Shown piece by piece: positions 47,703 through 56,681 of a stretch of DNA of 64,000 nt. Position 1 is the first letter of the stretch; every line of letters begins with the position of its first letter. A model generated the notes under the pieces. The model ran no database searches. It was not told the origin of the DNA and saw only the letters and a program-made list of their open reading frames with translations. The stretch spans positions 1 to 64,000 of the forward strand of contig NZ_JAOARI010000018.1 in the NCBI RefSeq assembly GCF_025210605.1. The letters run 5' to 3'. Source of the stretch: Halodesulfovibrio sp. (GTDB taxonomy: Bacteria; Desulfobacterota; Desulfovibrionia; Desulfovibrionales; Desulfovibrionaceae). The position numbers and the translations under genes were made by a program.

Positions 47703-48491
47703 TTACATACCGCCTAAAAAGCCGGTCAATGGTGATGATGCATCTGCTGTGCCTGTCGAAACAGTAGCGGTCTGGGCAAGGTATGCCGCTCGACCTGCAC
47801 GCACAGCCTCGCCGAAAGCCCGTCCCATTGCGACAGGATCACCTGCGGCTGCGATAGCAGTGTTTACAAGACAGGCAGCCGCGCCCATCTCCATAGCTTC
47901 ACAAGCCTGAGACGGAGCACCGATTCCTGCATCAACAATAATCGGCAATGAAATTTCATCAATCAGGATACGAACCATTTCTTTTGTTTTAAGCCCGCGA
48001 TTGCTGCCAATAGGAGCACCAAGCGGCATTACCGCAGCAGCTCCGGCATTAACAAGGTCACGCGCTATATACAAATCCGCATTAACATACGGCAGCACTA
48101 CAAAACCTTCTTTTGCAAGAATCTCTGTAGCTTTTGCGGTTTCGTATCCATCCGGCAACAAATACTTATTGTCGGAAATAACTTCAATTTTAATCCAGTC
48201 CCCACATCCGGCTGCGCGCGCCAGACGAGCAATTCGCACTGCTTCGTCGGCGTTACGCGCACCGGACGTATTAGGCAACAACTGCATGTGCTTAGGAATG
48301 TGCTGCATAACATTCCCTGTAGCTGCGTTTGTGTCGACTCTGCGTAACGCAACCGTAATGACCTGAGATCCGGACGATGCACACACATCAGGAATAATTG
48401 TATCTGAGCCATATTTACCGGTTCCGGTAAAAAGTCTGCTGGTCAGGCTGACTCCGCCGATAACCAATGCGTCGTTGTTGTTCGCTTCCAT
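47703..48491 (-). CDS. thiG: Thiazole synthase
   Basis: ThiG assembles the thiazole phosphate carboxylate from iminoacetate, deoxyxylulose 5-phosphate and ThiS thiocarboxylate. The 262-residue protein has [10 protein letters not shown] near the start, the active-site lysine in [10 protein letters not shown] (about 97) and [14 protein letters not shown] (about 150). Its start overlaps the thiS stop by one base (TAATG), which suggests translational coupling. Confidence 0.95.
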   Translation of the reverse strand: MEANNNDALVIGGVSLTSRLFTGTGKYGSDTIIPDVCASSGSQVITVALRRVDTNAATGNVMQHIPKHMQLLPNTSGARNADEAVRIARLARAAGCGDWIKIEVISDNKYLLPDGYETAKATEILAKEGFVVLPYVNADLYIARDLVNAGAAAVMPLGAPIGSNRGLKTKEMVRILIDEISLPIIVDAGIGAPSQACEAMEMGAAACLVNTAIAAAGDPVAMGRAFGEAVRAGRAAYLAQTATVSTGTADASSPLTGFLGGM

Positions 48492-48691
48492 TAGCCCCCT
48501 CCTACGAATTGCAGGATTTCCAATATATCCCCGTCAGTAAGTACGGTAGTTCCAAAATCATCAGCCGTCACAACGGTTCGGTTCAGTTCAACGACAACCG
48601 CTTTCACATCCACGCCGTTGCCCTGCAAATATTCAAGCAGGGTTGTGTCGTCATCGCACAGTTGCATCTGACCGTTTACAGTTAGTTGCAT
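48491..48691 (-). CDS. thiS: Sulfur carrier protein ThiS
   Basis: This 66-residue ubiquitin-like protein carries sulfur as a thiocarboxylate on its C-terminal glycine (ends VGGG). The N-terminus is [20 protein letters not shown]. The start at 48691 is set by AAAGGAACCC upstream; an extra in-frame ATG at 48718 lies nearly in the terminator hairpin. It is the first gene after the tandem riboswitches. Confidence 0.92.
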   Translation of the reverse strand: MQLTVNGQMQLCDDDTTLLEYLQGNGVDVKAVVVELNRTVVTADDFGTTVLTDGDILEILQFVGGG

Positions 48692-48718
48692 ATAGGGTTC
48701 CTTTGCTGCTTTAAGCAC

Positions 48719-48748
48719 ATAAAAAAAGCTTGCACGAAGGCAAGCTTA
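48719..48748 (-). terminator. Expression-platform terminator of the proximal TPP riboswitch
   Basis: On the minus strand AAGCTTGC and GCAAGCTT form an eight-bp stem with a six-base loop, followed by seven T. It sits between the proximal aptamer and thiS, so TPP binding should favour this hairpin and stop transcription. Confidence 0.9.
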
Positions 48749-48769
48749 GAATACGGGTTAAGTACTCAG

Positions 48770-48853
48770 CCTTCCTCCGGCGGTATAAACCGCGTCAGGT
48801 TCAAAGGGTCTGAACAACATGTTCACTCTCAGCCCGAAGACTCCCCTAGCTGT
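48770..48853 (-). promoter_or_regulatory. TPP riboswitch aptamer, proximal copy
   Basis: Read on the minus strand, it has the conserved THI-box blocks AGGGGAG, GGGCTGAGAGTG, ACCCTTTGAACCTGA, and a stem (GCGGTTTATACCGC) before CGGAGGAAGGCTG. P1 can close as CAGC / GCTG. It regulates the thiSGHFE operon together with the distal copy. Confidence 0.94.
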
Positions 48854-48904
48854 ATGTAGACACACCCTGTATGGCATAAAACGCTGTGCGCCCTATGCTA
48901 CAGG

Positions 48905-48938
48905 CATAAAAAAAAGCTTACCCCTTCGGATAAGCCTA
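48905..48938 (-). terminator. Expression-platform terminator of the distal TPP riboswitch
   Basis: On the minus strand GCTTATCC and GGGGTAAGC pair around GAA, followed by eight T. It lies directly after the distal aptamer and before the proximal one, so each aptamer has its own terminator. Confidence 0.85.
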
Positions 48939-48955
48939 CAGTTATGGTACTATTA

Positions 48956-49040
48956 CGCTTTCCTCCGGTGGTATAAACCACATCAGGTTCAAGGGTCAGA
49001 ACTCGTTCGCTCACTCTCAGCCCGAAGGCTCCCCTAGCTG
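48956..49040 (-). promoter_or_regulatory. TPP riboswitch aptamer, distal copy
   Basis: The minus strand reads AGCTAGGGGAGCC, GGGCTGAGAGTGAG, GACCCTTGAACCTGA, a stem (TGTGGTTTATACCACC) and CGGAGGAAAGC. These are all blocks of a complete THI-box. Core similarity to the proximal copy is high, while P3 and the linker differ, so this looks like an old duplication with both copies maintained. Confidence 0.93.
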
Positions 49041-49048
49041 TTGAAATT

Positions 49049-49077
49049 TTTATAGTCAGAATTAGCAATTCTGTAAA
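49049..49077 (-). promoter_or_regulatory. Promoter of the tandem-riboswitch thi operon
   Basis: On the minus strand TTTACA (49072-49077), a 17-bp spacer and TATAAA (49049-49054) form a near-consensus sigma-70 promoter. The expected start point falls right at the 5' end of the distal aptamer. Confidence 0.75.
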
Positions 49078-49277
49078 GTTGTTTATTTAACCAATACCAT
49101 TATTTTATGCCCAACCCCCTATTTTATTGAAGTATACTAATGCACCACACAAAAAGAATCCTTACCTTGATGCGTGTTACCTTTTTTTATATCGTCACAC
49201 ATGGTAGGCAATTTTTTATCACTACATGGAAGCCACGTTCTTTTGAACTCATCTATAAAGCCTTTGCAGGAGCCATC

Positions 49278-49910
49278 ATGCGTTTTCCAACCATAGTCCT
49301 GACACTTTTCATTTTCTGTTTATTCTCACAAACCGCTTTCGCTCACAAAGTAAATGTATTCGCATGGACAGAAGGAACAACTGTTCATACGGAGTCGTAC
49401 TTTTCTAGCGGCAATAAAGCGCAAAGCAGCACCATCACTGCGACAGATCAAAAAACAGGCAAGGTGCTGGCAACAGGAAAAACAGACAGCAAAGGTGAAT
49501 GGTCTTTCACACTGTCACCTGAAGCTTTGAATGCCAAAGACCCTATCGTCATTACGCTTAATGCAGGGCAAGGTCATACAGGAACCTGGACACTGGAAGC
49601 AGAAGATTTTGCAGGGGAAGCTCCAAAGCAGACAACCAACGCTTCCGCAGAAACTGTCTGTAAAATACCTTCTCCGGCACCACAGAAGACAGCCCCCGCC
49701 GCAACAATCACCCTGACTGAAGAGCAGTTACAAACACTTATACGCAGCGCCGTACATGAAGAATTAATTCCGCTTAATGCCAAACTTTCGAAACTTAATG
49801 CGCAAATCCTTCAGCCTAAAACAACCATGAAGGATATTTTCGGGGGGATTGGCTACATTTTAGGACTACTTGGTCTTGCAGCCTTTATGCAGTACCGCAA
49901 GAAGGCGTAG
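49278..49910 (+). CDS. NikL-like periplasmic/membrane protein
   Basis: This 210-residue protein has a signal peptide (about 1-24, cleaved before HKVNVFAWTEG), a beta-type domain (about 25-125; TVHTESYFSSGNKAQ, LNAGQGHTGTWTLEAEDF), a helical stretch (ITLTEEQLQTLIRSAVHEE, about 150-180) and one C-terminal transmembrane helix (FGGIGYILGLLGLAAFMQY). The layout matches NikL, an accessory component of some nickel/cobalt ECF transporters. The mature N-terminal histidine could bind metal. No ECF transporter genes are adjacent. AGGAG supports the start at 49278, 46 codons inside a longer frame. Confidence 0.7.
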   Translation: MRFPTIVLTLFIFCLFSQTAFAHKVNVFAWTEGTTVHTESYFSSGNKAQSSTITATDQKTGKVLATGKTDSKGEWSFTLSPEALNAKDPIVITLNAGQGHTGTWTLEAEDFAGEAPKQTTNASAETVCKIPSPAPQKTAPAATITLTEEQLQTLIRSAVHEELIPLNAKLSKLNAQILQPKTTMKDIFGGIGYILGLLGLAAFMQYRKKA

Positions 49911-50025
49911 CGGCTGTTGTATGGAACGAGCCTTCCATGCGAAGGGAAGATTACGCCCCACATATTGCTCTTCTTCCATAAAAACACTATGACGCGGCAG
50001 ACATCTCATGAAAAAGGAGCCTCGC

Positions 50026-50475
50026 ATGGCTAAATCCAAAAAAGAACAGCAAAAGATAAAAAAACGCATTGCTGCCATCAAACGCCGCAAGGCATCAACT
50101 GCTGATGATTTTTCCGATACCGTTATGAAGTTTTGCAAGCCGCTTCTCGCAGAATCAGAAAGCTTGAGCGGAGATGATAACGCCATCGGTCTTGGTGTAT
50201 TTGCATGGAACGCATCATTCCTTACCCGTGACCGCTGGGAAAACGGTCTGCACCGCTCTCTTGAACAATTTGATCTTACTGACGAAACCAAAACGACTCT
50301 TGTTGATATTGTAGAAGAAATGGTTCGCCAGAAAGAAGTTATGTTCCCGAATGACCTTCGTGTCATTACTGACTACAAAGTGCATGAAACTGAGGAAGGT
50401 CCTATCCTCACAGTTGATGCCAAGCTTGCTAAAAAAGCCCTGCTTCCTTCTTTTAAAGGTGTGCCTAAAGCGTAG
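50026..50475 (+). CDS. Conserved hypothetical cytoplasmic protein
   Basis: I do not recognise a function for this 149-residue protein. It starts with a basic, Lys-rich segment (MAKSKKEQQKIKKRIAAIKRRK) and continues with a mixed alpha-type domain containing GLGVFAWNASFLTRDRWENG (about 52-72) and VEEMVRQKEVMFPNDLRVITDYKVHE. AAAAAGGAG precedes the ATG at 50026. The basic start could bind nucleic acid, but that is only an inference from charge. It is monocistronic and ends at a bidirectional terminator. Confidence 0.75.
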   Translation: MAKSKKEQQKIKKRIAAIKRRKASTADDFSDTVMKFCKPLLAESESLSGDDNAIGLGVFAWNASFLTRDRWENGLHRSLEQFDLTDETKTTLVDIVEEMVRQKEVMFPNDLRVITDYKVHETEEGPILTVDAKLAKKALLPSFKGVPKA

Positions 50476-50502
50476 TCCTTTTCGCCAAAGACAGTTACAT
50501 TT

Positions 50503-50560
50503 AAAAAGTCAGAAGCTTGCACAGCCCAAACTGTGCATAGCTCCTGACTTTTATTTTTTC
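50503..50560. terminator. Bidirectional terminator between the hypothetical gene and the HAO-like gene
   Basis: AAAAGTCAGAAGC-TTGCACAG and CTGTGC-ATAGCTCCTGACTTTT form a long stem with minor interruptions. T runs exist on both strands (TTTTATTTTTT on plus; TTTTTAAA on minus). Confidence 0.88.
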
Positions 50561-50626
50561 TCTACACAAGGGTTCAGCACCCTGTCATCGCTGTGCAGTT
50601 TTCTATTTTAGAATACAGGTTCCCTA

Positions 50627-52021
50627 TTAATCAGGACCAGGGCAAGCTACGTTGCTCAGTTCTTCAATCTTGCCATTTTTCAGACGCCATTCATAAATGC
50701 CCTGCATATCCATGAACATCTGGAACATCTGGAAGAAACCATGCCAGTGAGCATAGTCTGGACCATTCATAGCTGCACCCTGACGGGCGCGGCGTCCTTC
50801 ATGGTGCCACAGGTAGTACATCATACGCTGGAAGCCATCTCTCCATGGGTCATCCCCAAGCAGATTCTTCGCTGCAAGCTCTTTCTTCATAGCCACTGCT
50901 TTATCCCAGTAGATATTGTAAAGCTTCACAGAAGCATCGAGCGTATCCATTGTGGCATTTGTATGGAGTGTTGAGTGGCAGTTTTTACAAACTAAACGCA
51001 TTCGTTTTGCACCTTCGAGTCCAGCACCACGAGTGCCTTCGCGAATTTCCGAACGCTTGCTGTACAGCTTCCACTTCAGACGGGTTTCAGGGTTATGTGT
51101 GGTAGTCAGTTCACCAATACCGCTTAAGTGGCATACTGCACAGGTAGGTGCATCATAATCACCCGGCTCCCATGTATCTGGAGCTGCGGTGAAGTTCCAA
51201 TTTTCACCATGTGCTGCGTACACTTGTCCGTGCTTGGACTGGTGATAAATTTCAATATTCGGATGATCCGGTCCAAGGTGACATGTTCCGCAAGATTCAG
51301 GCTTACGAGCTTCTGCAATGGAAAACATGTGGCGTGTGTGACAAACCGAGCAGTTACCTACAGAACCATCAGGGTATCTCTGCCCCGGACCAGCTGGCCA
51401 TGTCATGTTGATAGGCTTATTGTCTGCACCAATTTCAATAATGGTACCATGACACATCTGACAACCGGAGGCACGCGGTGCCATTCCTTCCGGACTATTC
51501 CGATCAACACCCATAAAGCCCAGACCTTCATAATAATGCATGAGCTTATCAAATGTCGGGTTATTCATAATCGGTTCTGAGGATGGCTTTGCATGGGAGC
51601 TTTCAAGGAACTGTGAAACTTCCACAGGGTGGCAACGGGAACATGTTTTTGAAGATACCATCGGGCTGGTATAAATATTGGTTCCGCGTACACCTTCACA
51701 CTGGCTCGCCATAGGAGAGGTCTTTTCTACTACGTGACAGTCGTAACAGGAAACCTGTGCATGAGCCATGCGACCATTTCTCCAGTTATCAACAATGCCG
51801 GGAGTCTTTTTAGAGTGACATTCAATACATTTTTTCGCATCTTCAGAAAAACCACGCTGTACGAGAATCTGCTTATGCAGTCCTCCAAGGGTTGCATCCC
51901 CTTGCGACATGGCTTTCGGTGGCTTTTGCTGCATGCTCTCCTCAGCACCGGCAATGCCCGCGCCCAACATGCAACAGATCACCATTCCTAATAGGATTAC
52001 CAAGGTCCTCCGTATCTTCAT
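50627..52021 (-). CDS. Octaheme HAO-like cytochrome c
   Basis: This 464-residue secreted cytochrome belongs to the hydroxylamine oxidoreductase family. A signal peptide (about 1-28) is followed by eight CxxCH heme motifs (CIECH, CYDCH, CSRCH, CQMCH, CSVCH, CGTCH, CAVCH, CKNCH). The stretch [22 protein letters not shown] carries the Asp-His pair expected near the catalytic heme. In bacteria without ammonia oxidation, relatives reduce nitrite or hydroxylamine to ammonia. The tyrosine that crosslinks the P460 heme in true HAO may or may not be represented by Tyr in [10 protein letters not shown]; alignment is needed. GGAGGA supports the start at 52021. It is co-transcribed with the NapC/NrfH-type gene. 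Confidence 0.88.
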   Translation of the reverse strand: MKIRRTLVILLGMVICCMLGAGIAGAEESMQQKPPKAMSQGDATLGGLHKQILVQRGFSEDAKKCIECHSKKTPGIVDNWRNGRMAHAQVSCYDCHVVEKTSPMASQCEGVRGTNIYTSPMVSSKTCSRCHPVEVSQFLESSHAKPSSEPIMNNPTFDKLMHYYEGLGFMGVDRNSPEGMAPRASGCQMCHGTIIEIGADNKPINMTWPAGPGQRYPDGSVGNCSVCHTRHMFSIAEARKPESCGTCHLGPDHPNIEIYHQSKHGQVYAAHGENWNFTAAPDTWEPGDYDAPTCAVCHLSGIGELTTTHNPETRLKWKLYSKRSEIREGTRGAGLEGAKRMRLVCKNCHSTLHTNATMDTLDASVKLYNIYWDKAVAMKKELAAKNLLGDDPWRDGFQRMMYYLWHHEGRRARQGAAMNGPDYAHWHGFFQMFQMFMDMQGIYEWRLKNGKIEELSNVACPGPD

Positions 52022-52065
52022 TCCATTTCCTCCACACACTTTCAGGTTTTCATGAGTAACTATCG

Positions 52066-52623
52066 TTATGAATCCCTGTTGAAATACTGGTTCACGTAAT
52101 GCATCATGTCTTTATGCCCCACATGTTCATGGCATTTCACACATCTGAGCTTATTTTCTTTTCTCAGATATTCACGGTGTGCCAAAATCGCTTTTATCCC
52201 CATCTTCGGAGACAATAATCTTGTATGGCATTTGAGACAGGAACTATCGTACGTGTAATCTTCACGGTATTTGCGCCGCGCCGCCCAGTCATACGTATAG
52301 GGGTCGATTATCATATTCATTATAACATCGCGTGTACCGGTATACGCTTTGGCTGCAACGTACTCTACGAGGGTGCCATGTGGCAGATGGCAATCCACGC
52401 ATTGGGCAACAACCCCTTGTGGGTTGTTACCTCCATGAACCGAGGCAAGCCATGACTGCCTGAACGGTTTCATTACATGGCACGTTACGCAAAAGGTATC
52501 AGTATTCGTCAGTGCAATCATATGACCAGAAGCCAATACAAGAACGATACTTAATACAACACCGGCTACACCCCCTACCAACAATAGTTTTTTTCGTTTT
52601 CTCCTATCGTTGCGCTGAGGCAT
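52066..52623 (-). CDS. NapC/NirT/NrfH-family tetraheme cytochrome c
   Basis: This 185-residue membrane-anchored quinol-oxidising cytochrome has one N-terminal transmembrane helix (about 14-36) and four heme motifs: CVTCH, CVDCH, CLKCH and CVKCH. It should pass electrons from menaquinol to the HAO-like octaheme protein encoded 44 bp downstream. The pair corresponds to the HaoC-HaoA arrangement of nitrite- or hydroxylamine-reducing bacteria. The start at 52623 follows AAAGGGGAGG closely; a TTG six codons upstream is an alternative. Confidence 0.9.
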   Translation of the reverse strand: MPQRNDRRKRKKLLLVGGVAGVVLSIVLVLASGHMIALTNTDTFCVTCHVMKPFRQSWLASVHGGNNPQGVVAQCVDCHLPHGTLVEYVAAKAYTGTRDVIMNMIIDPYTYDWAARRKYREDYTYDSSCLKCHTRLLSPKMGIKAILAHREYLRKENKLRCVKCHEHVGHKDMMHYVNQYFNRDS

Positions 52624-52807
52624 AAACCTCCCCTTTGCCAATAATTAAAGGGTAAACATCAGACAATTGATAAATACTACCATGTTAAGGGAGTATACGA
52701 AGTATAATTTTTACATATTTCACCGCATTACGAGCCAGTCCGCCGCAACAACCCTGAACTTAATACAAAGCTCCCCATTACTTTTTTTCTGACTCAAACG
52801 CATACCC

Positions 52808-52842
52808 ACAAAAAAACCTCGCTGTTGCACACAGCGAGGCAT
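52808..52842 (-). terminator. Terminator after the ygjV-like gene
   Basis: On the minus strand GCCTCGCTGT and ACAGCGAGG pair around a five-base loop, followed by seven T. Confidence 0.88.
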
Positions 52843-52865
52843 TACTAATTTAAGTTTCAGTATTG

Positions 52866-53387
52866 TTATTCTTGTTCAGTCACAAGCTCAGGTTGAGAGG
52901 GACGAATATAGTACCTGTAGTAACCCACGACATTACTCATAAGGAAAAGTGACTCCAACGCAATGGCAGATGGAGACCATACAACAACGTTATGAATAAT
53001 CCATAACCCAACCCCGAAAAACGTAATTTCACGCAGGCGTTTATCTGTTTTAGAAAAAGCTCCGACCGTCAGCACAAAGGTTGCACCAAAGCTTAACAGA
53101 CTAGCTAGCCCTGCGTACGTCCAAACTGTTCCCGCAACAGCTGCCATACAAAAAAAGTACATCCAGCGCCGGTCTGTCGTATACCCGCTGACTCCATAAC
53201 GAAACGCGGAAAGCCCCATAAGTACGGTTGCTGTCCATTGTTCGAGCAACAAAAAGTGTACTGCCATAAAAAAACATGCTGCTGCAATTGAGTGTAGAAT
53301 ATATTTTCTATTCTTGAACTGAAAAGAAAGAATATCAAATATAAGAGCTACACCGACAAGCAACTGTGAAATGAAAAAGACTGACAT
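52866..53387 (-). CDS. YgjV-like inner membrane protein
   Basis: This 173-residue protein has five or six hydrophobic helices and resembles the YgjV family of E. coli (start LLVGVALIFDILSFQFKNRKYIL; ISFFGVGL-type stretch near 123; NVVGYYRYY near the end). The function of the family is unknown. It is monocistronic, with a good terminator and a 540-bp upstream gap. Confidence 0.78.
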   Translation of the reverse strand: MSVFFISQLLVGVALIFDILSFQFKNRKYILHSIAAACFFMAVHFLLLEQWTATVLMGLSAFRYGVSGYTTDRRWMYFFCMAAVAGTVWTYAGLASLLSFGATFVLTVGAFSKTDKRLREITFFGVGLWIIHNVVVWSPSAIALESLFLMSNVVGYYRYYIRPSQPELVTEQE

Positions 53388-53931
53388 AAAAATATGACCA
53401 CTTCTCTATTAGTTTTTTATAGAACACTTTATGCGATTCAAAATTTTATACAGATATTGAATACTGAAAAAAAGCATGTTCTACAGCAAAAGACACATTG
53501 CTCTCAATATTATCGCATAAGATATATGAAACCCGTTTCATTTACCCACAACATTCAAACTAAATACATACAGAATAAAAACAAAACAGGACATAAAAAA
53601 AGCTGACATCATTCCACAGTGATAGCTAAAAAATGAAGAACCCAACCATCTACATTTCCGTTTAAGTACCACCGGTGATAACAGTGACATACGAGTGTTA
53701 CACTCGAAAATTGTCTTTCTGCTTGCATCCCTACAGACCAGCGCACTTATTGCATCGCCATTGTGAAATAATGTCAGCACCTGATTACTAGAATGAAGAT
53801 ATCGACAAGACAAGTAAAAAAATCTTTATTTCGTGGCAAATATAGGTTTTTCGTCATTATTTCATGGAAAAAGCCTGTCGTTCTCACACCCCTTCGGTCT
53901 GATATATCAGACAGTTACAGCAACAAACACC
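53388..53931. other. Intergenic region with several palindromes
   Basis: This gap of about 540 bp lies upstream of the ygjV-like gene and downstream of nfo (both minus). It holds ATGAAACCCGTTTCAT (53526-53541), the hairpin CGAGTG-TTA-CACTCG (53692-53706) and the 16-bp palindrome GTCTGATATATCAGAC (53897-53912) just after nfo. The last could help end nfo transcription. A 91-codon minus-strand frame at 53538-53813 has no supporting features. Confidence 0.4.
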
Positions 53932-54783
53932 TTAGCTGACAACCAACCCGCGTAAAATGTTAATATTTTTTTTATCTTCAGCTAAATCCTCTCCTTTCGG
54001 GGTTTCCAAAACCATAGGCAAGTCAATAAACCTTGGATCATTAACTAACTGCGCAAACGTTTTTTCCCCAAGAAGCCCCGCTCCAATATGATCGTGCCGG
54101 TCAAGATGGCTACCCAATGCTCCCTTGGAATCATTCACGTGCATAAATTTGAGGTTATTCATTCCTACAACTCGTTCGAATTCATCAAAGGTCGCCTCAT
54201 AGCCTTCCTCAGTCGCTAGATCATACCCCGCAGCATACGCATGGCAGGTATCAATGCACACACCAATCCTGTCTGCATTGTGTGAATGGTGGATAATAGC
54301 TGCCAGTTCTGAAAAGGAACGCCCAAGAGTTGTACCCTGCCCCGCTGTATTTTCCAGAAGAACCATCACACGTTCTGTACGGGATTCTTTTAACGCAGCA
54401 TCAAGATTCTGCGCCACGCGCTCCAAAGCTTCTTCTGTCCCGCTCCCTAAGTGTGCTCCCGGGTGCATCACAAGATACGGAATAGCAAGTTGCTCAGCCC
54501 GTTCTAACTCATCAGCAAGAGCAGCAACAGATTTTTCCACCCCATCTTTTTTAGGCGAACCGATGTTAATTAAATATGAATCATGCACCGCTACAGGGTA
54601 GTTTCCCCACTCGCCACATGCAGCAATGAAAGCATCAATTTGCTTTTGCTCCAACGGCTTAGACTTCCACTGTCGCTGGTTTTTAGAAAAAATTTGCAGT
54701 GCTGTTCCATCCACATCAATAATACGTTCAACAGATTTTTCCAGTCCACCTGTTATGGACATATGAGCGCCAAAATACGGCAT
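53932..54783 (-). CDS. nfo: Endonuclease IV
   Basis: This 283-residue AP endonuclease of base-excision repair has three zinc ions. Family motifs seen are GAHMSITGGL at the start, VAVHDSYLINIGSP (about 60), LENTAGQGTTLG (about 143), GVCIDTCHAYAAGYDL (about 174) and FMHVNDSKGALGSHLDRHDHIG (about 210). It probably works with the two DNA glycosylases in the window. A divergent promoter region of 180 bp separates it from the YcaO gene. Confidence 0.95.
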   Translation of the reverse strand: MPYFGAHMSITGGLEKSVERIIDVDGTALQIFSKNQRQWKSKPLEQKQIDAFIAACGEWGNYPVAVHDSYLINIGSPKKDGVEKSVAALADELERAEQLAIPYLVMHPGAHLGSGTEEALERVAQNLDAALKESRTERVMVLLENTAGQGTTLGRSFSELAAIIHHSHNADRIGVCIDTCHAYAAGYDLATEEGYEATFDEFERVVGMNNLKFMHVNDSKGALGSHLDRHDHIGAGLLGEKTFAQLVNDPRFIDLPMVLETPKGEDLAEDKKNINILRGLVVS

Positions 54784-54962
54784 TGTTCCCTCTCTGCTCC
54801 GTGTAAAAGACTATAGTAAAAATACCATATCAAAAGAATGGATATCCTGCACTAATCATATGCTTTAGTAAGGCAGGTCAGCATCCATTTATTGTTCACA
54901 GCTTCCATTGTCCACTACGAAAACATGCGCTATAACGCCTTATTCATCGCATATGGGAGTTT

Positions 54963-56681
54963 ATGATGCCGTCATCAATGAAATACAAGTTTAATCTTTC
55001 CGATACCGTTGGCACTGTAGGATATGTTTCCTGCGAGCCACCCGCAGACCTCACATTTGAAGAAGCACTAGCATATCTCGAAGAGCACCCGCTTGATGAT
55101 TTCATGCATAAGCACCTGCTTACCCGCGTGCAAGATTTCGATCAAAAGAAATTCAAGGCTCTTCTCAAAACAGCTGTGCAAGACTACACTATTATCAAGC
55201 CAGTCCTTGCTGCTCTGCTGTACGAAACATGCCTGCTTTACGGAAAATTTTCTAAGATGCTGCCGCTGTTTCCTAATGATGCGTCAGAGCAACTGCAACA
55301 CCATACTCCTCTTATCTATATCCGGTGGGTTAAACAGAAAGATAAAAACGACCACCTCGCATGGATCAATACGTTCAAAAAGAATATTCACGACCACCGC
55401 ATGCTTCCGTTGCCGGAGCTTATTGAAGACTTTGATCTCCCAATGCTCTATGAGCCGCATACCGAATCATTTGTTTCCATCGAGACGATTCGCGAAAAGT
55501 TACTGCAAACGCCTTACAGTAACCCTTGGTCACGTCCACCTGCACAGGAAACAACCGATCTTGCATTAAGCAGACTAGATAAGACAGCTCTGTTTGCTGA
55601 TGTAGAAATGCGTCATATTGCGTCGTTATCGCCCATTGCACTTCTGCGTCGCTGGAACATAGACCTTTCGGTTACAAACGGATCATTGGACTACACCTTA
55701 CAAGGATTAGCAACATCCTACGGACGCGGGTTAGCGTTAGCAGACGCTAGAGCAGGATTAACAATGGAGATAGTTGAACGCGCCTCCTCATTTGTTTCGT
55801 TTAATAGCGAAGGAGTGCTTAACACTCTTAAAGAACATCCACTCGAGCATGCCACCTATTCTGAGCTGACAGAAAAAAATATTTCTGCCTTTGACCCAAA
55901 CCTTCTCTCGCTCGAAGTTCCGTATGAAGATGAAAAACTGTACTGGATGGAAGGACACACCCCAAAACAGAACGAAGAAGGGTACGAGCCTATTCTCGTA
56001 CCAGTTCAAATGGTGTACATGTTCTGCAACCTAGATGAGGTCTCTTTATTCTCATCTCCGGGTTCAACAGGTCTTGCCTCCGGTAATATTCTTGAAGAAG
56101 CAAAGGTCGCTGCCCTTATGGAGATTATTGAACGCGACGCCGAGGCAACCAAACCATTCAGCAAAGAAGAATGCTTTACCCTTACAACAGAAGACCCGAA
56201 ACTTAGCATGTTGCTGAATGACTATGCCGCACGCGGTGTACATGTCATGTTCCAAGACATTACAGCAGAGTTCGGAATCCCATGTTATTCAGCATTTGTT
56301 ATGGGCAGACGCGGAGAAGTGTACCGTGGCACAGGTGCAGGGCTGGATGGCAGAAAAGCCATTGTATCCGCGCTGACAGAAACCCCGTACCCATATCCGC
56401 AAAGTCCACCTTCAGCACCGGCACTCCGTGGCATCGCCACACGTAAGCAGAAAGATCTACCGGATGTGTCTATGGAAGACCCTATCCGAAATGTTCAATT
56501 GCTAGAAAAATTGCTTATCGCAAACAACAGACGCCCAGTATATGTTGAACTGGCACGCAAGGATCTTCAGTTCCCTGTAGTTAAAGCGCTTATCCCGCAT
56601 ATGGAACTCACAGCAGATTTTGATTCCTTTACCCGTGTAAGTCACAGGTTATTTACAAACTATCTACGTATGGAAGACTAA
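54963..56681 (+). CDS. Divergent stand-alone YcaO-domain protein
   Basis: The 572-residue protein has an N-terminal helical part without a clear family (about 1-230) and a C-terminal YcaO domain (about 235-570). YcaO features include GRGLALADARAGLTMEIVERASS (about 255), SSPGSTGLASGNILEEAKVAALMEIIERDA (about 360-390), which holds the ATP/Mg-binding acidic residues, and GTGAGLDGRKAIVSALTETP (about 457). In known YcaO enzymes the last motif continues as AxxSR; here it continues YPYPQSPPSAPALRG, an unusual Pro-rich replacement. YcaO enzymes activate amide bonds with ATP to form azolines or thioamides. No TfuA, dehydrogenase or typical precursor gene lies next to it. GGGAG precedes the start. Confidence 0.82.
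   Translation: MMPSSMKYKFNLSDTVGTVGYVSCEPPADLTFEEALAYLEEHPLDDFMHKHLLTRVQDFDQKKFKALLKTAVQDYTIIKPVLAALLYETCLLYGKFSKMLPLFPNDASEQLQHHTPLIYIRWVKQKDKNDHLAWINTFKKNIHDHRMLPLPELIEDFDLPMLYEPHTESFVSIETIREKLLQTPYSNPWSRPPAQETTDLALSRLDKTALFADVEMRHIASLSPIALLRRWNIDLSVTNGSLDYTLQGLATSYGRGLALADARAGLTMEIVERASSFVSFNSEGVLNTLKEHPLEHATYSELTEKNISAFDPNLLSLEVPYEDEKLYWMEGHTPKQNEEGYEPILVPVQMVYMFCNLDEVSLFSSPGSTGLASGNILEEAKVAALMEIIERDAEATKPFSKEECFTLTTEDPKLSMLLNDYAARGVHVMFQDITAEFGIPCYSAFVMGRRGEVYRGTGAGLDGRKAIVSALTETPYPYPQSPPSAPALRGIATRKQKDLPDVSMEDPIRNVQLLEKLLIANNRRPVYVELARKDLQFPVVKALIPHMELTADFDSFTRVSHRLFTNYLRMED

Noticed and set aside
53538..53813. A 91-codon minus-strand open frame in the gap after nfo
   Set aside because: No ribosome-binding site and no recognisable features; its composition fits random AT-rich sequence.
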